In this document: positions 44,870-54,895 of the stretch, one piece after another | Layout of the letters: each line of letters starts with the position of its first letter | How positions within the stretch are numbered: position 1 is the stretch's first letter | DNA from: Gigaspora rosea | Lineage: Eukaryota; Glomeromycota; Glomeromycetes; Diversisporales; Gigasporaceae | DNA length: 64,000 nucleotides | Reading direction: 5' to 3' | Assembly: GCA_003550325.1 (NCBI GenBank) | Contig: QKWP01000647.1 | Coordinates: forward strand, 1-64,000 | The notes under the pieces: model-generated | Databases searched by the model: none | What the model was told of the DNA's origin: nothing | Seen by the model: the letters and a program-made list of their open reading frames with translations, nothing else | Made by a program: the position numbers and the translations under genes

Positions 44870-45490
44870 TTCCTTCATCGTTATTATATCAGTGTTTTTT
44901 TCGTAGTTGGTGTAGCTGTTGGTGTCACTTACTATATTGGTGCTTTTTCTTCGTCGTTGGTGTCGTCGTGCCCAATTTGGAGTCTATTTTGTCGTCGGTG
45001 TCGTCCATTTCGGCGTTCTTTATTACTCGTATGGCATCTGGCATTTTGTTGTCACTGGTATTGAGTCTCTTTTGTCACTATTGTTATTCATTTCAGGTTT
45101 TTTCGTGCTGGGGTGTTTGCTGAAGTTTTTTTACCGTTGGTGTTGCCCAGTCTTGGAGCATACAGTTATGTATTCAATTTTTTTTTTACCTTCAGTATCG
45201 TGTTATACTAATTCTTTTCAGGCTCAAGGTAGGCGGCTATCGTGTCTTATATTACTGAATACGCTCGTTGTTGGTGTTGAATTTGCTAAATTTGGGAGTC
45301 AAGCTATGTCTAATGTTTGTAGTTGGTGTAGTAGTATCTTTATGGCGTTTATGTGGTGTTTTTATAGTGTTTGTATAGTGTTTCTAAGGCATTTTTGTGA
45401 TATTTCTTGTAATATGTTTTGTAGTTTTTTTTTTTTTAATAAAAATATATTATTTTTTATTATTTTTGTGAAATTTATAATTGATTAAAT
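44870..45490. other. T/G-rich low-complexity tract
   Basis: Rich in GTTGGTGTCGTCG-type words. A hydrophobic, Cys/Phe/Val-rich frame of 189 codons is open at 44919-45488, but composition alone would give such a frame and no family is recognised. Confidence 0.45.
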
Positions 45491-45740
45491 ATTATATATT
45501 TGTAATAAATTACATTATTAAAATATATAAATATTCGAATATATTTTTTTAATATATGAAAATTTAGCTAGCATTTAATAATATTTAGACAAGCATATAG
45601 TAATTTACTATTTGTTTTTTGTAATTAAAAATTTTTTAATGGCCATCGGCAGGGTTGCAGATTTGCGCAGATTTTTATTAATTACAGTTTTAAAAAATTT
45701 GCTCTATATTTATTTACCCGATGCTAGATGTTATAATTTA

Positions 45741-45978
45741 GTTTTTAGCAAATTACTATAAAATTTGTATATAATAATCCAACTTTTAGCAAATTTACTT
45801 GATTTTAGGGGTAGCAAAAACGTCTAAATTCATGCAGATCAGTTATGACCTATATGAGANGTTTTTAGCAAATTACTATAAAATTCGTATGTAATAATCC
45901 AACTTTTAGAAAATTTACTTGATTTTGGGGTAGCAAAAACATCTAAATTCATGCAGATCAGTTATGACCTATATAAGA
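45741..45978. repeat. Probable assembly overlap duplication around N at 45860
   Basis: 45741-45859 and 45861-45978 are ~95% alike (a few substitutions and one indel), separated by a single N. Differences could be sequencing error, allelic variation or a true tandem duplication. Confidence 0.7.
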
Positions 45979-46461
45979 AATGTCCGGGGTCCTGCTATAT
46001 TTTCTTTTTATTTATTAATATGTGGTTTCTAAGCATCCGTCTTATAGAATACTTGAAAATTCAAAAATATAATTAGAACTTTAGTGAAAATTAAAACATA
46101 GCCATTTTGAAACAGTTCTGATGAACTGTTTTCAATTAAAAAAAATTGAAAAAATAAGTGCAATATAAAAATCTGATTGATCAATGTTGATAGTTTTGAT
46201 AATTAATCTGATAATTTATAAATAGCCAAATAAGGCAAGTTTTGCACTACCACATAATTAATTATTTATTATTCGGGTATATAAATTATTTATTTATAAA
46301 TATGTACTATTTATTTATTTATATATATAAATTGTATCAATATGCAAGCAGTTATTTAGAAAATGTGCACAATACAAAAAATTTTTATATTCTAACTTGA
46401 TATGCAGTTTGTGATATTTATAGATACTGTACAGTTCGAAATCATTATAATACAGTAATAA

Positions 46462-46622
46462 GAGCGCTAACATTTATTAGGTAATATTTTAGAGGGTGGG
46501 GGTCAAGAAAAATCTTACCTTAGTTAAATTTGATTGCTAAAATTCTATTTATAGATCTTACCTAGGGGTAGGGGAGTAAGCCCCTATAGTAAATGGATAT
46601 TAGGTAATAAATGTCAGCACCC
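46462..46622. mobile_element. Harbinger-type MITE, family B, copy 3
   Basis: 161 bp, GAGCGCTAACATTTATTAGG to GGTAATAAATGTCAGCACCC, with TAA at 46459-46461 and 46623-46625. Confidence 0.88.
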
Positions 46623-46834
46623 TAATTATTATGACGATATTTATTCTCACGCATCAAAAGTAATAATTTTGAGTTTATTAGGGAGCTTCCAGAAATCAGC
46701 TGATTTCTGGGTAGGTGGGTGGGTCAGCTGAAGTATCAGGTGTAATTTCGGCCAAAATTTCATAATTCTGGCCAAAGTTGCAAAATTATTTTTGACCAAA
46801 TTATAGATTTATTAATAATATTTAATAATCAATA

Positions 46835-47160
46835 ACTTTTGATCTACTGGACCAAATTTGGTGATTCAACTACCAAAATTATCCCCTCAATGAGAAGATT
46901 CTAGTGAGCCCAAAATTGTTAAAATCCAATCACAGGATCCTGTGATCAGAATAGATTTGTGTTACTATAAAAAGTTCTATAATTTATTAAATAATTATAA
47001 CCCATTTATAGTAACACAAATTTATTTCGATTTTAGGATCCTGTGATTGGATTTTAACGATTTTGAGCTTGTTAGAATCCTTTTATTAATAGGATCATTT
47101 CAGTAGTAAAATCATCGGAATCAGCCCAGTAGATCAGAAGTTATTAACAATTAAATCTTA
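46835..47160. repeat. Foldback unit F1
   Basis: Inverted repeat centred near 46985. The outer arm word TTTTGATCTACTGGACC faces GCCCAGTAGATCAGAAG. Inner words AAAATCCAATCACAGGATCC and GGATCCTGTGATTGGATTTT are complementary. Confidence 0.78.
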
Positions 47161-47970
47161 AATTTTAATTGTTAATAACTTCTGATCTACTGGGCTGATT
47201 TCGTTAATTTTATACCAAAATGATCCTCTCAATAGGAGGATTCTAACAAGTACAAAATCGTTAAAATCCAATTACAGGATCCTAAGATCGAAATAAATTT
47301 GTGTTACTATAGTGTGGGAACCCTTAAATCAACAAGTGAAATTGATAATTTTTAAACCGATAAAAAAATACTGTAACTAGTATGGCCAATTTTTTCTTTC
47401 TATAGCAGTGTAGAGAAAGACTTTAAGAATAAAGCTATAGAATTAGTTTTTTAATTTATAAAGTTTAACTACTTTTATAAAGATTCAAAGTTACTATTTT
47501 TATTAATAAATATAAAATTTGGCCACTATAATTTTGGCCAGAATCACCATAATGCCGGCCAGAATTAGCAGAATTATAAAAAAATTTTTAAAAAAATTTT
47601 TAAAAAAGTTAAAAATTTTTTTTCTACTATCATACCATATATTTTTGTTTTTTTTTTTTTTTTTTTCGCAAAATTTTCTGCAATTTTATTGGCTCTGACC
47701 CAACTCTGACCCAATCTGACCCAACTTCTGACCCAACCCAAAATTTGGCCGCATATATAGGACTAGTTGATTTAAGGGTACCTGCACTATATAAATAGGT
47801 TATAATTATTTAATAAATTATAGAACTTTTATAGTAACACAAATCTATTCCAATCACAAGATCCTGTAATTGGATTTTAACAATTTTGGGCTCACTAGAA
47901 TCCTCCCGTTGAGAGGATCCTTTTGGTAGTTGAATTATCAAATTTGTTTTAGTAGATCAAAAGTTATTTA
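47160..47970. repeat. Foldback unit F2, split by an insertion
   Basis: Same unit as F1. The left arm is 47173-47310, the right arm 47789-47965; the 47311-47788 element sits at the centre. Confidence 0.75.
47311..47788. mobile_element. Nested element with AGTGYRGG ends, copy 2
   Basis: Ends AGTGTGGGAACCCTTAAATC and, reversed, AGTGCAGGTACCCTTAAATC. The interior shares AATTTGGCCA...ATTTTGGCCAGAAT with 31111-31494. A small tandem repeat TCTGACCCAA(C) lies at 47693-47742. Confidence 0.65.
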
Positions 47971-48320
47971 CTATTAAATATTATATTTAATTTATTAATA
48001 ATCGTAAAATCTGATTGGCTAATTGGTATTAGGTGTGGGTATACATGAGGACGAAAGCATTTCAGGTTCTAAAACCCGAAATTAAAATTTGAAGACAAAA
48101 TTGTTTTTGACCTATTTTACTTGAAAGACGAAATTATTTGATACTTTTTTTGAATAGATGAAATTATAAGGAATATATCTATATAAATTTTATTTGCTCT
48201 TCCTTATAAAAAATTTTAATTTTCTTTAATGAAGACGAAATAGGCCTTTTTCAAAAATTAAGTTTGGTGGTATCATTAGGTGTGGGTGGGTGGGAGTAGG
48301 CTTATAGTAAACAAAAATCA
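47971..48320. mobile_element. Family B relic holding a 239-bp insertion
   Basis: ATCTGATTGGCTAATTGGTAT and, after the insert, GGGAGTAGGCTTATAGTAAA recall the core of family B. The ends are lost. Confidence 0.45.
48040..48278. mobile_element. 239-bp element with 8-bp target, copy 2
   Basis: Starts TATACATGAGGACGAAAG, ends GGTGGTATCATTA. GGTGTGGG flanks both sides exactly (48032-48039 and 48279-48286). Closely similar to 29345-29573. Confidence 0.8.
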
Positions 48321-48750
48321 GCAAATTTATAGAAGTTCTCTTATGCCATTATAATTCTTACTATATAGTAAAAATAGTGTTCGAATATAAAACTTTAATG
48401 CCCAGATATCACGATATTTATTTACTTTCCCAGACTACTAGTATTTTCTAACAATTTATAATATAATATTGATATATAACTTATAAAAAAATTTTTTTTA
48501 GAATTATACGAACTATAAGTATCGTGCAATAGTTCTTTAAAATTCCCTCAACTCATATGTGCAGGGTGAAGAGATACGATAAACCTGTTGAATAACCTAA
48601 TTTAAATTTTTTTAAAATTTTTATACTGAAAATAAGCTACCTCTTCATTGTACTTGAATTATTCTAAAACAGGTATAGCCTGAAAATAAGCTACCTTACA
48701 TTTTTTGTGTTCAAAATTGCTCAAAAAAAGGTAGCTTAATTTTGAACACA
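48321..48750. other. AT-rich DNA with a decayed mariner-type fragment
   Basis: AAAATAAGCTACCT words at 48628-48735 are related to the 6805 element. Nothing else recognised. Confidence 0.4.
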
Positions 48751-48753
48751 TAC

Positions 48754-48863
48754 AGTAAAACCCGCTTTGATCATAGAGTTTGAGTGAAATTTGTATTAGT
48801 ATAGTTTGTTTTATAGGTTAATGCAAATTTCACCCTCATGTGATCTGCATAGCGGGTTTTACT
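48754..48863. mobile_element. ~110-bp MITE with AGTAAAACCCGCT ends
   Basis: AGTAAAACCCGCT at 48754-48766 faces AGCGGGTTTTACT at 48851-48863. Inner words GAGTGAAATTTG and CAAATTTCACCCTC pair as well. The ends resemble pogo/Fot1-type Tc1/mariner termini, and TA occurs within both ends; the exact target is ambiguous. Confidence 0.6.
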
Positions 48864-48897
48864 AGCTAGCTGCACGGGTTTCACCCTGTCGTATAAT

Positions 48898-50155
48898 ATT
48901 TATAAACTTAATAGTTAATAACTTTTGATCTACTGGTCCAATTTGGATAATTTAATTACCAAAATGATTCTTTCAAAGAGAGGATTCTAACAAGTCCAAA
49001 CCCTCAAAAATCTAATTACAGAATTATAAAATTGATTTAGATTTGCATATTATTACTATATAGTATTTATTAAATAAATACTATATAGTAATAATATACA
49101 AATCTATATACAGTGCATGATACCTAAAAACTAAAATAATTTCAAAAATTAATAGCTCATGATACAGAAAATATATAAAAAAAAAAGAAGCTGCTAAATT
49201 GTAGCCAAGCTAATTTGCTACAACTTAGCAGCTTTATTTTAAAAATAATTATTATATATTATTGATTTATATTACTTTAAATATGTACAATTTATATAAT
49301 ATATTAAAAAATTACCAAAAATGAACAAGTCACATGTTTTGATCTTTGTTTATTGACTAATTTTTAAAATATTTGTTAATTAATAAAATTTTAGCCACTA
49401 AAAAAAAATTTTAACCAATCAAAATTCAAGGAATCAATAAAACATCAAAATTTATTATGAATTTTTTTAAAATGGGCCAAATTACATTTTAGTCTTTAGA
49501 TGTCTTAAACTATATATCGGCTAATTTGATTTTTTGGGCCTTTTTTCGATAAACTGTTATACAAAAATTTGCTCCTAAGTGACGTTGAAAAACTAATAAA
49601 CAAAGCACTTATTACAGCTAACAAAAGAGCTTCTTTGATATCTAAACAAGTTAAAAAGCTAATAAAACTCAATAAAAGAGCCATACTAAGCTATAGAAAG
49701 AATTGCTTTTACCACTTGTTGAAATATTTGAGTGTTTTAGAAAGGGAATAATAGGTTTATAATGGGTTAGGCAACTTCAAGGATAAACACGAAAGCAAAT
49801 TTTTTAAAAAACTGACCTTTTTAACATATTTTTGGCTTATAATTAAATATATAAGTGTCATAATTTTCTACATATTTAATTATAAACAAAAGTTAGTTAA
49901 AAAGGCCGTTCTTATAAAAATTCGTACTGTAATAAATTTTAAGTACAAAATTTCTTTGGTAATCCTCAATCATGATTGGTTGATTTTGAGATTGAAACAA
50001 ATCAGCTGATATGATCGATATAATGATTCTGTAATTAGATTTTTGTGACTTTGGGCTTGTTAGAATCCTCTCTTTGAGATGATCATTTTGGCAGTTAAAT
50101 CATCTAAATTGGACCAGTAGATCAAAAGTTATTTATTATTAAATATTATATAATA
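48898..50155. repeat. Foldback unit F3, split near its centre
   Basis: Left arm 48906-49110 (TTTTGATCTACTGGTCC) and right arm ~50016-50130 (GGACCAGTAGATCAAAAG) are complementary. About 0.9 kb of unrelated DNA (49113-50015) separates them. That DNA has a 45-bp hairpin AGCTGCTAAATTGTAG...CTACAACTTAGCAGCT and a 60-codon Lys-rich frame (49569-49751) with no recognisable product. Confidence 0.65.
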
Positions 50156-50325
50156 TAAAAAATAATTTTTGATTCACTGGCCCAATTTGTGATATAACTA
50201 CTAAAATAATTCTCTCAAAGAAAGAATTCTGACAAGCCCAAAATCACAAGAATCTAATTACAAAATCATAAGATCGATATAGATTTGTGCATTATTACTA
50301 TATATATAATAGTATTTATAAAATA

Positions 50326-50961
50326 GGGAAAATAAATTTGTCACACTCGCAATATGTCACACTCCTGGTTCGGCCAATCAAATCGCACGATTTTATAGAC
50401 AAAAAATTTTGTTTTTTTAAAAATTAAAAATTTTACATAATAAAGTTTAAAATTTATATAAAATAGCATGCTATATAACGTAAAATTTTATTCTAAACAA
50501 CCTTTTCTAAGTCATCAAGATAGATTGTCTTAGTAAAAAAATGTTTTATAAGAAAAATCAAAAATTTTCAAAGTTAGCACATATAAAACTTTTTTTTTAC
50601 TAAAATAATCTACCTTTTTAATTTAGAAAAAGTTGTTTAGCATAAAATTTTACATATAATACTTAAACGTAAAAATAGATTAAATTAATAAAAAAAAAGT
50701 TTTATATGTACTAACGATAGAAATTTTTGATTTTTCTTATAAAACGTTTTTTTTACTAAGATAATCTATCTTTATGACTTAGAAAAGGTTGATCAGAATA
50801 AAACTTTACACTATATATTTTGATATCACTTATTTATTTTTACATTTCACTAGCAAAATTTTGAATTTTTAAAAAATAAAATTTTTTGCCTACAAAATCG
50901 TGTGATTTGATTGGCCGAATCGGGGTGCGACATGTCGTGGGTGCAACAAATTTCTATTCCC
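50326..50961. mobile_element. 636-bp long-TIR element, MULE-like
   Basis: The ends GGGAAAATAAATTTGTCACA and, reversed, GGGAATAGAAATTTGTTGCA are followed by long complementary arms (GGCCAATCAAATC...GATTTGATTGGCC). The exact 9-bp duplication TATAAAATA lies at 50317-50325 and 50962-50970. GGGAAA ends, long TIRs and a 9-bp target fit Mutator-like elements. No transposase. Confidence 0.75.
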
Positions 50962-51012
50962 TATAAAATAAATACTATATAGTAATAATACACAAATTTA
51001 TATCAATCTTAT

Positions 51013-51297
51013 AGGGTTCCTCGAATTCAAATTAAATCAAATATTGGATCAATTTGAATTTGATCAAATCAAATTGACCCTGATTTGAATTTGATTTGAT
51101 TCAAATATTTGAATTTGAATTTGATTTGAATTTGAATTTTTAATAGTAATTTTCAAATCAAATCAAATATTTGTCAAATCAAATCAAATTTGGCCATATT
51201 TGAATTTGATCAAATCAAATATAGTCAAATTTGAATTTAAATTTGATCAAATATTTGATTCAAATATTTGAAGATCAAATCAAATTGTGGAACCCTC
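51013..51297. mobile_element. 285-bp element of AAATCAAATT simple repeat
   Basis: Ends AGGGTTCC and GGAACCCTC. The exact 9-bp duplication CAATCTTAT lies at 51004-51012 and 51298-51306. The interior is almost wholly GAATTTGATTTGAATTTGATC-type repeat. Confidence 0.75.
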
Positions 51298-51430
51298 CAA
51301 TCTTATGATCCTGTAATTAAATTTTTGTGATTTTGGGCTTGTTAGAATCCTTTCTTTGAGAGGATTATTTTGGTAGTTAAATCATCCAAATTGGACCAGT
51401 AGATCAAAAGTTATTAACTAATAAAATTTT

Positions 51431-52009
51431 TATATATAGTATTTTTAAATATATAGTTAACTTTTTTTAATCCAAACAGCTGGGATTACTTTTTTTTACT
51501 ATGTAAAAATTTGAAAAAGTTTAGTTTTCAAAAAGTTATATATGGCTTATTCAAACTTTATAATAAAATTTACAAATGTTTGAGGAGATTTTGTTTAGTT
51601 TAGAGAGAGTTTAATAGTGTTTGGTTTAGAGAGGTTCGGATTTGAGAGAGGTGACTGTATTAGGCAGTGCAAATAAAATTAATTATTTCTCTAACATATT
51701 AAAGTTAAAAGACATCTGGGACCTAGTTGTTATTGTATAAGTATAAAAAAATGTTATATAAAATTTTTAATATAGAATTGCTAGAAGAAATTTTTGGTTA
51801 TACAATCTGCATATTAATGAATAATATTGCATGATCGATTTATATAAAATTTATCAGTAAGTTTTAATTATTTTATTATCTATATTGTAATAGTTTTATA
51901 TACAGTATTTATTATATTATATTTAATTATTGTATCATATTTATGTATGTAATATACTAGTCACACAATATATAACAACAACATTTTTTACATATAAAAT
52001 TTATAAAAA
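51431..52009. other. AT-rich DNA, nothing recognised
   Basis: No gene, array or terminal repeat seen. Confidence 0.35.
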
Positions 52010-52990
52010 AAATATATAAAATTACTATAAGCTTTGAATCTTTGATGTTTCTTTCCCTACATATTAACTTAAAATTAAATTTTTCGGGAATATAGAGCAA
52101 GGAGAGAAGAAGAAATTGAGCTTAAAAATCAAATTAAAATTTTGCTATTTTTGTACAAAACAAAAATATAACTTTGCCAAAAACAAATATTTAACAATTT
52201 TAAGACAATAAATATATGTAAAATCATGCTTTAAACAACTTTACTTAGGCAACTAAAGTAGATTACCTTGTAAGAAAAATATGTTACCTATGTACTAAAG
52301 TAAAATTTTTTGATTTTTAAATATAAAACCCTTTTTTTTATCAAGATAAACCTACTTTGGGTGTTTAAGCAAAGTTGTTTAGTATGCAATTTCACTTGTA
52401 TTAAAGGTCAAACCACATTTTTCAGCTATTTACTAGGTGAAAAATGAGAAAAAATTTTTTTTTCTAAAAAAATTTTTTAGAAAAATTTTTTTTTCTAACT
52501 TTGACCCCATTTTTTACCTAGTAAATAGCTAAAAAAATGCAGTTTAACTTTAAATACAAAAAAATTGCATGCTAAACAACTTTGCTTATGCGCCTAAAGT
52601 AGGTTACTGGTATCTTTATAAAAAAAAAGTTTTATATTTAAAACTCAAAAAAGTTTACTTTAGTACATAGGTAACTCATTTTTTTTGCAATGTAACCTTC
52701 TTCAATCGCCTAAGTAAAGTTGTTCAGGGTGTGATTTTACATACTTATTGTCTTAAAATCATTAAATATTTGTTTTTGGTGAAGTTATATTTTCATTTTG
52801 TACAAAATTGGCAAAATTTTAATTTGATTTTTAATCCCAATTTTTTTTCTTCCTTGTTCTATATTTTTGAAAAATTTAATTTAAGTTAATATATAGGTGA
52901 AAAAACATCAAAGATTCAAAGCTTATAGTAATTTTATATGTTTTTTTTATAAATTTATATATAACTAAAAACTCAGTCATAAATAGCATA
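52010..52990. repeat. ~980-bp palindrome
   Basis: Arms 52010-52480 and 52500-52990 are complementary along their length, with word pairs such as GCTTTGAATCTTTGATGTTT and AAACATCAAAGATTCAAAGC. The centre is an A/T-tract hairpin near 52490. Inner motif GTACTAAAGTA is repeated. No coding sequence and no clear target duplication. Confidence 0.8.
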
Positions 52991-53072
52991 ATAAGTCGAT
53001 TAACTGATATATAGTATAAATGTTTCTAGTAATGAATATCATCGCTTACTACTAATTCTGTTCAAAACCTTA

Positions 53073-53223
53073 GAGCAGTGTCATTAATCACCTGATTATT
53101 TTTTATCAGAGGCCTACCCCCTCCGTCTTTCTTAATATATAAATAGTCAGGTTCTTATATATAATTTTAACTTTTTTTACCCCCCTCCCCCCCTAAAAAA
53201 TCACCTGATTTTTGTTACTCCCC
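53073..53223. mobile_element. Harbinger-type MITE, family A, copy 3
   Basis: 151 bp, GAGCAGTGTCATTAATCACC to GTTACTCCCC, TTA at 53070-53072 and 53224-53226. Confidence 0.9.
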
Positions 53224-53350
53224 TTACCCTAATCTATAATCTGTGTCTATATCCTTACTCTAATCTTCTAATCTTAACCTGCAATACTAACTTTAAAATT
53301 CAACTAATCCATTAAACCTTACCTATAATCTGTATCTGTATTTATCATTA

Positions 53351-53509
53351 GGGCGCTGACATATATTAGGTAATATTTTAGGGGATGGGGGTCAAGAAAA
53401 CTCTTATCTTAATTAAATTTGATTGGCTAAAATTCTATTTATAGATCTTACCTGGGGTGGGGGTCAGCCCTTATAGTAAATGGATATTAGGTAATAAATG
53501 TCAGCGCCC
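53351..53509. mobile_element. Harbinger-type MITE, family B, copy 4
   Basis: 159 bp, the best preserved of the family: GGGCGCTGACATATATTAGG and, reversed, GGGCGCTGACATTTATTACC. TTA at 53348-53350 and 53510-53512. Confidence 0.92.
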
Positions 53510-53572
53510 TTATTTTAAATTCGAATTCACGTTCTAATTATCCTTACTCTAACCCTAACCCGCAACTATATC

Positions 53573-53754
53573 AGGACCCTGAAGAACTCTGATATAACTC
53601 AGAGGTTACTAAAAAAGGAAATTTTGCATAGAAATTCATCAAACATTGCATTTTTATATAGTAAATTTTTTAAATTTTGACCTATTTTATACGCCTATTT
53701 GGCTGATATTATACAAACTCAAATCTGAGTTGTATCAGAATTCTTCGGGGTCCT
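53573..53754. mobile_element. 182-bp MITE of the AGGACCC family
   Basis: Ends AGGACCCTGAAGAACTCTGA and, reversed, AGGACCCCGAAGAATTCTGA, pairing on into ACAACTCAGA. The 8-bp duplication ACTATATC at 53565-53572 and 53755-53762 is exact. Confidence 0.92.
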
Positions 53755-53762
53755 ACTATATC

Positions 53763-54135
53763 CCTAGTTTTAAAATTAAACTAATACACCAAGTTGACGA
53801 AGCTCATACCTACAAAGAATTCATACCAAACGTCAATATAATACTTTCAGACAGCGCATTAAGTACACCAGCCTTAACTTATGAAATCAACAATAAAGCA
53901 GCAAAACGAAAGTGGTACTATAAATAACAATGATGACGAAGACACTGATAATGAATCAACAACTAAAAAAACATAAACAAGAGCTAGTAAAGAACAAACC
54001 AAAAAAAAATTAAAAAAAAAAATGTGATACCAATCTGAAAGACACATTAGCAGTATGGCAACGCAAAATTAACACTATACCAACAATAATAAAGATACTA
54101 ACATATAACAACTTAAAGCAAAAATTTTACCATAC
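53763..54135 (+). pseudogene. Unidentified coding relic
   Basis: Runs in an open frame to 53927 (VDEAHTYKEFIPNVN, STPALTYEINNKAAKRKWYY) and then, after a frame change, as NNDDEDTDNESTTKK and LAVWQRKINTIPTIIKIL. The acidic/Thr/Lys-rich middle looks like a disordered linker. It is less AT-skewed than its surroundings. I do not recognise it. It could be a fragment of a transposon protein. Confidence 0.4.
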
Positions 54136-54139
54136 AACA

Positions 54140-54310
54140 GCTCCATACGATGACTTTAATATATGAATGGAGACACTATATGAAATGACTACAAGTGATA
54201 AATTAGTATATGAACAAAGGAACCACTATATGATGACTTTAGTATATAAAGAAAAGCACTATCATGCTAATATATGATGACTTTAAGTGACGGTTCCAAC
54301 ATACGATGAC
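54140..54310. repeat. ATATGATGACTTTA minisatellite
   Basis: Degenerate copies of ATACGATGACTTTAATATATG, including ACGATGACTCCAAGAAAC, the complement of the type seen at 33683. Confidence 0.6.
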
Positions 54311-54895
54311 TCCAAGAAACAGTATTAGCAAAAAATGATGCAACCAAAACAAGAAAGGTACTAAGGCAGCTACTATAAAAAAAATACAAAAAAAATTTTT
54401 AATTAGAAAGAAAAAAAAGCAATATAAACAAAAAAAATCAATACTTATATTTATGTACAGATCTCCTATCTGGTTAAACATAGTAATTCACATTTTTAAT
54501 AAATATATATTTAAAAATTATATACAGTATATATAATATGAAATCACCAAAATTAGCAGAAACAAAATTTTGACGAGAAAGTAATAATTTTCTTAAAAAC
54601 ACATAACAAGATTGAGGAAACACAAGAAACAACACAAGGCAGAAATACTTTAATAGAAGACTACTGACAAACGGAAACTTTTCTCATAGTATATACTGTA
54701 GAAAACTCCAACATTTAGAAAATTTAGACAAAAAGTGGCGATTTGGATTTGACCCTGTACTGCAGATCAACAAAACACAACAAACACATGATCGGATCGA
54801 ATAAACAAACAACGATTAGAAATCAATACACAAAAACAAATAAACAAACAAAGATGCGTGTATTACTTAAAACACGATAAACAAGAAAAGAGATA

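Larger units (their letters stand above)
42677..45993. mobile_element. 3.3 kb AGGACCC-family element containing the assembly gap
   Basis: The left end AGGACTCCAGACATCTCTGA and the reversed right end AGGACCCCGGACATTTCTTA match with four differences in 20. The perfect 8-bp duplication GCTATATT (42669-42676 and 45994-46001) confirms the boundaries. The interior holds a T-rich stretch, a 350-N gap, a ~535-bp palindrome and a T/G-rich tract. No transposase is seen in the sequenced part; the gap could hide some sequence. Confidence 0.88.
50156..51430. repeat. Foldback unit F4, carrying two insertions
   Basis: Left arm 50156-50325, centre 50962-51012, right arm 51298-51425. Closing the insertions 50326-50961 and 51013-51297 restores a clean inverted repeat (TTTTGATTCACTGGCCC facing GGACCAGTAGATCAAAAG). 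Confidence 0.72.

Noticed and set aside
44919-45488. Hydrophobic 189-codon frame as a membrane protein
   Set aside because: T/G-rich composition produces Phe/Val/Cys/Leu codons automatically; no family match and no supporting context.
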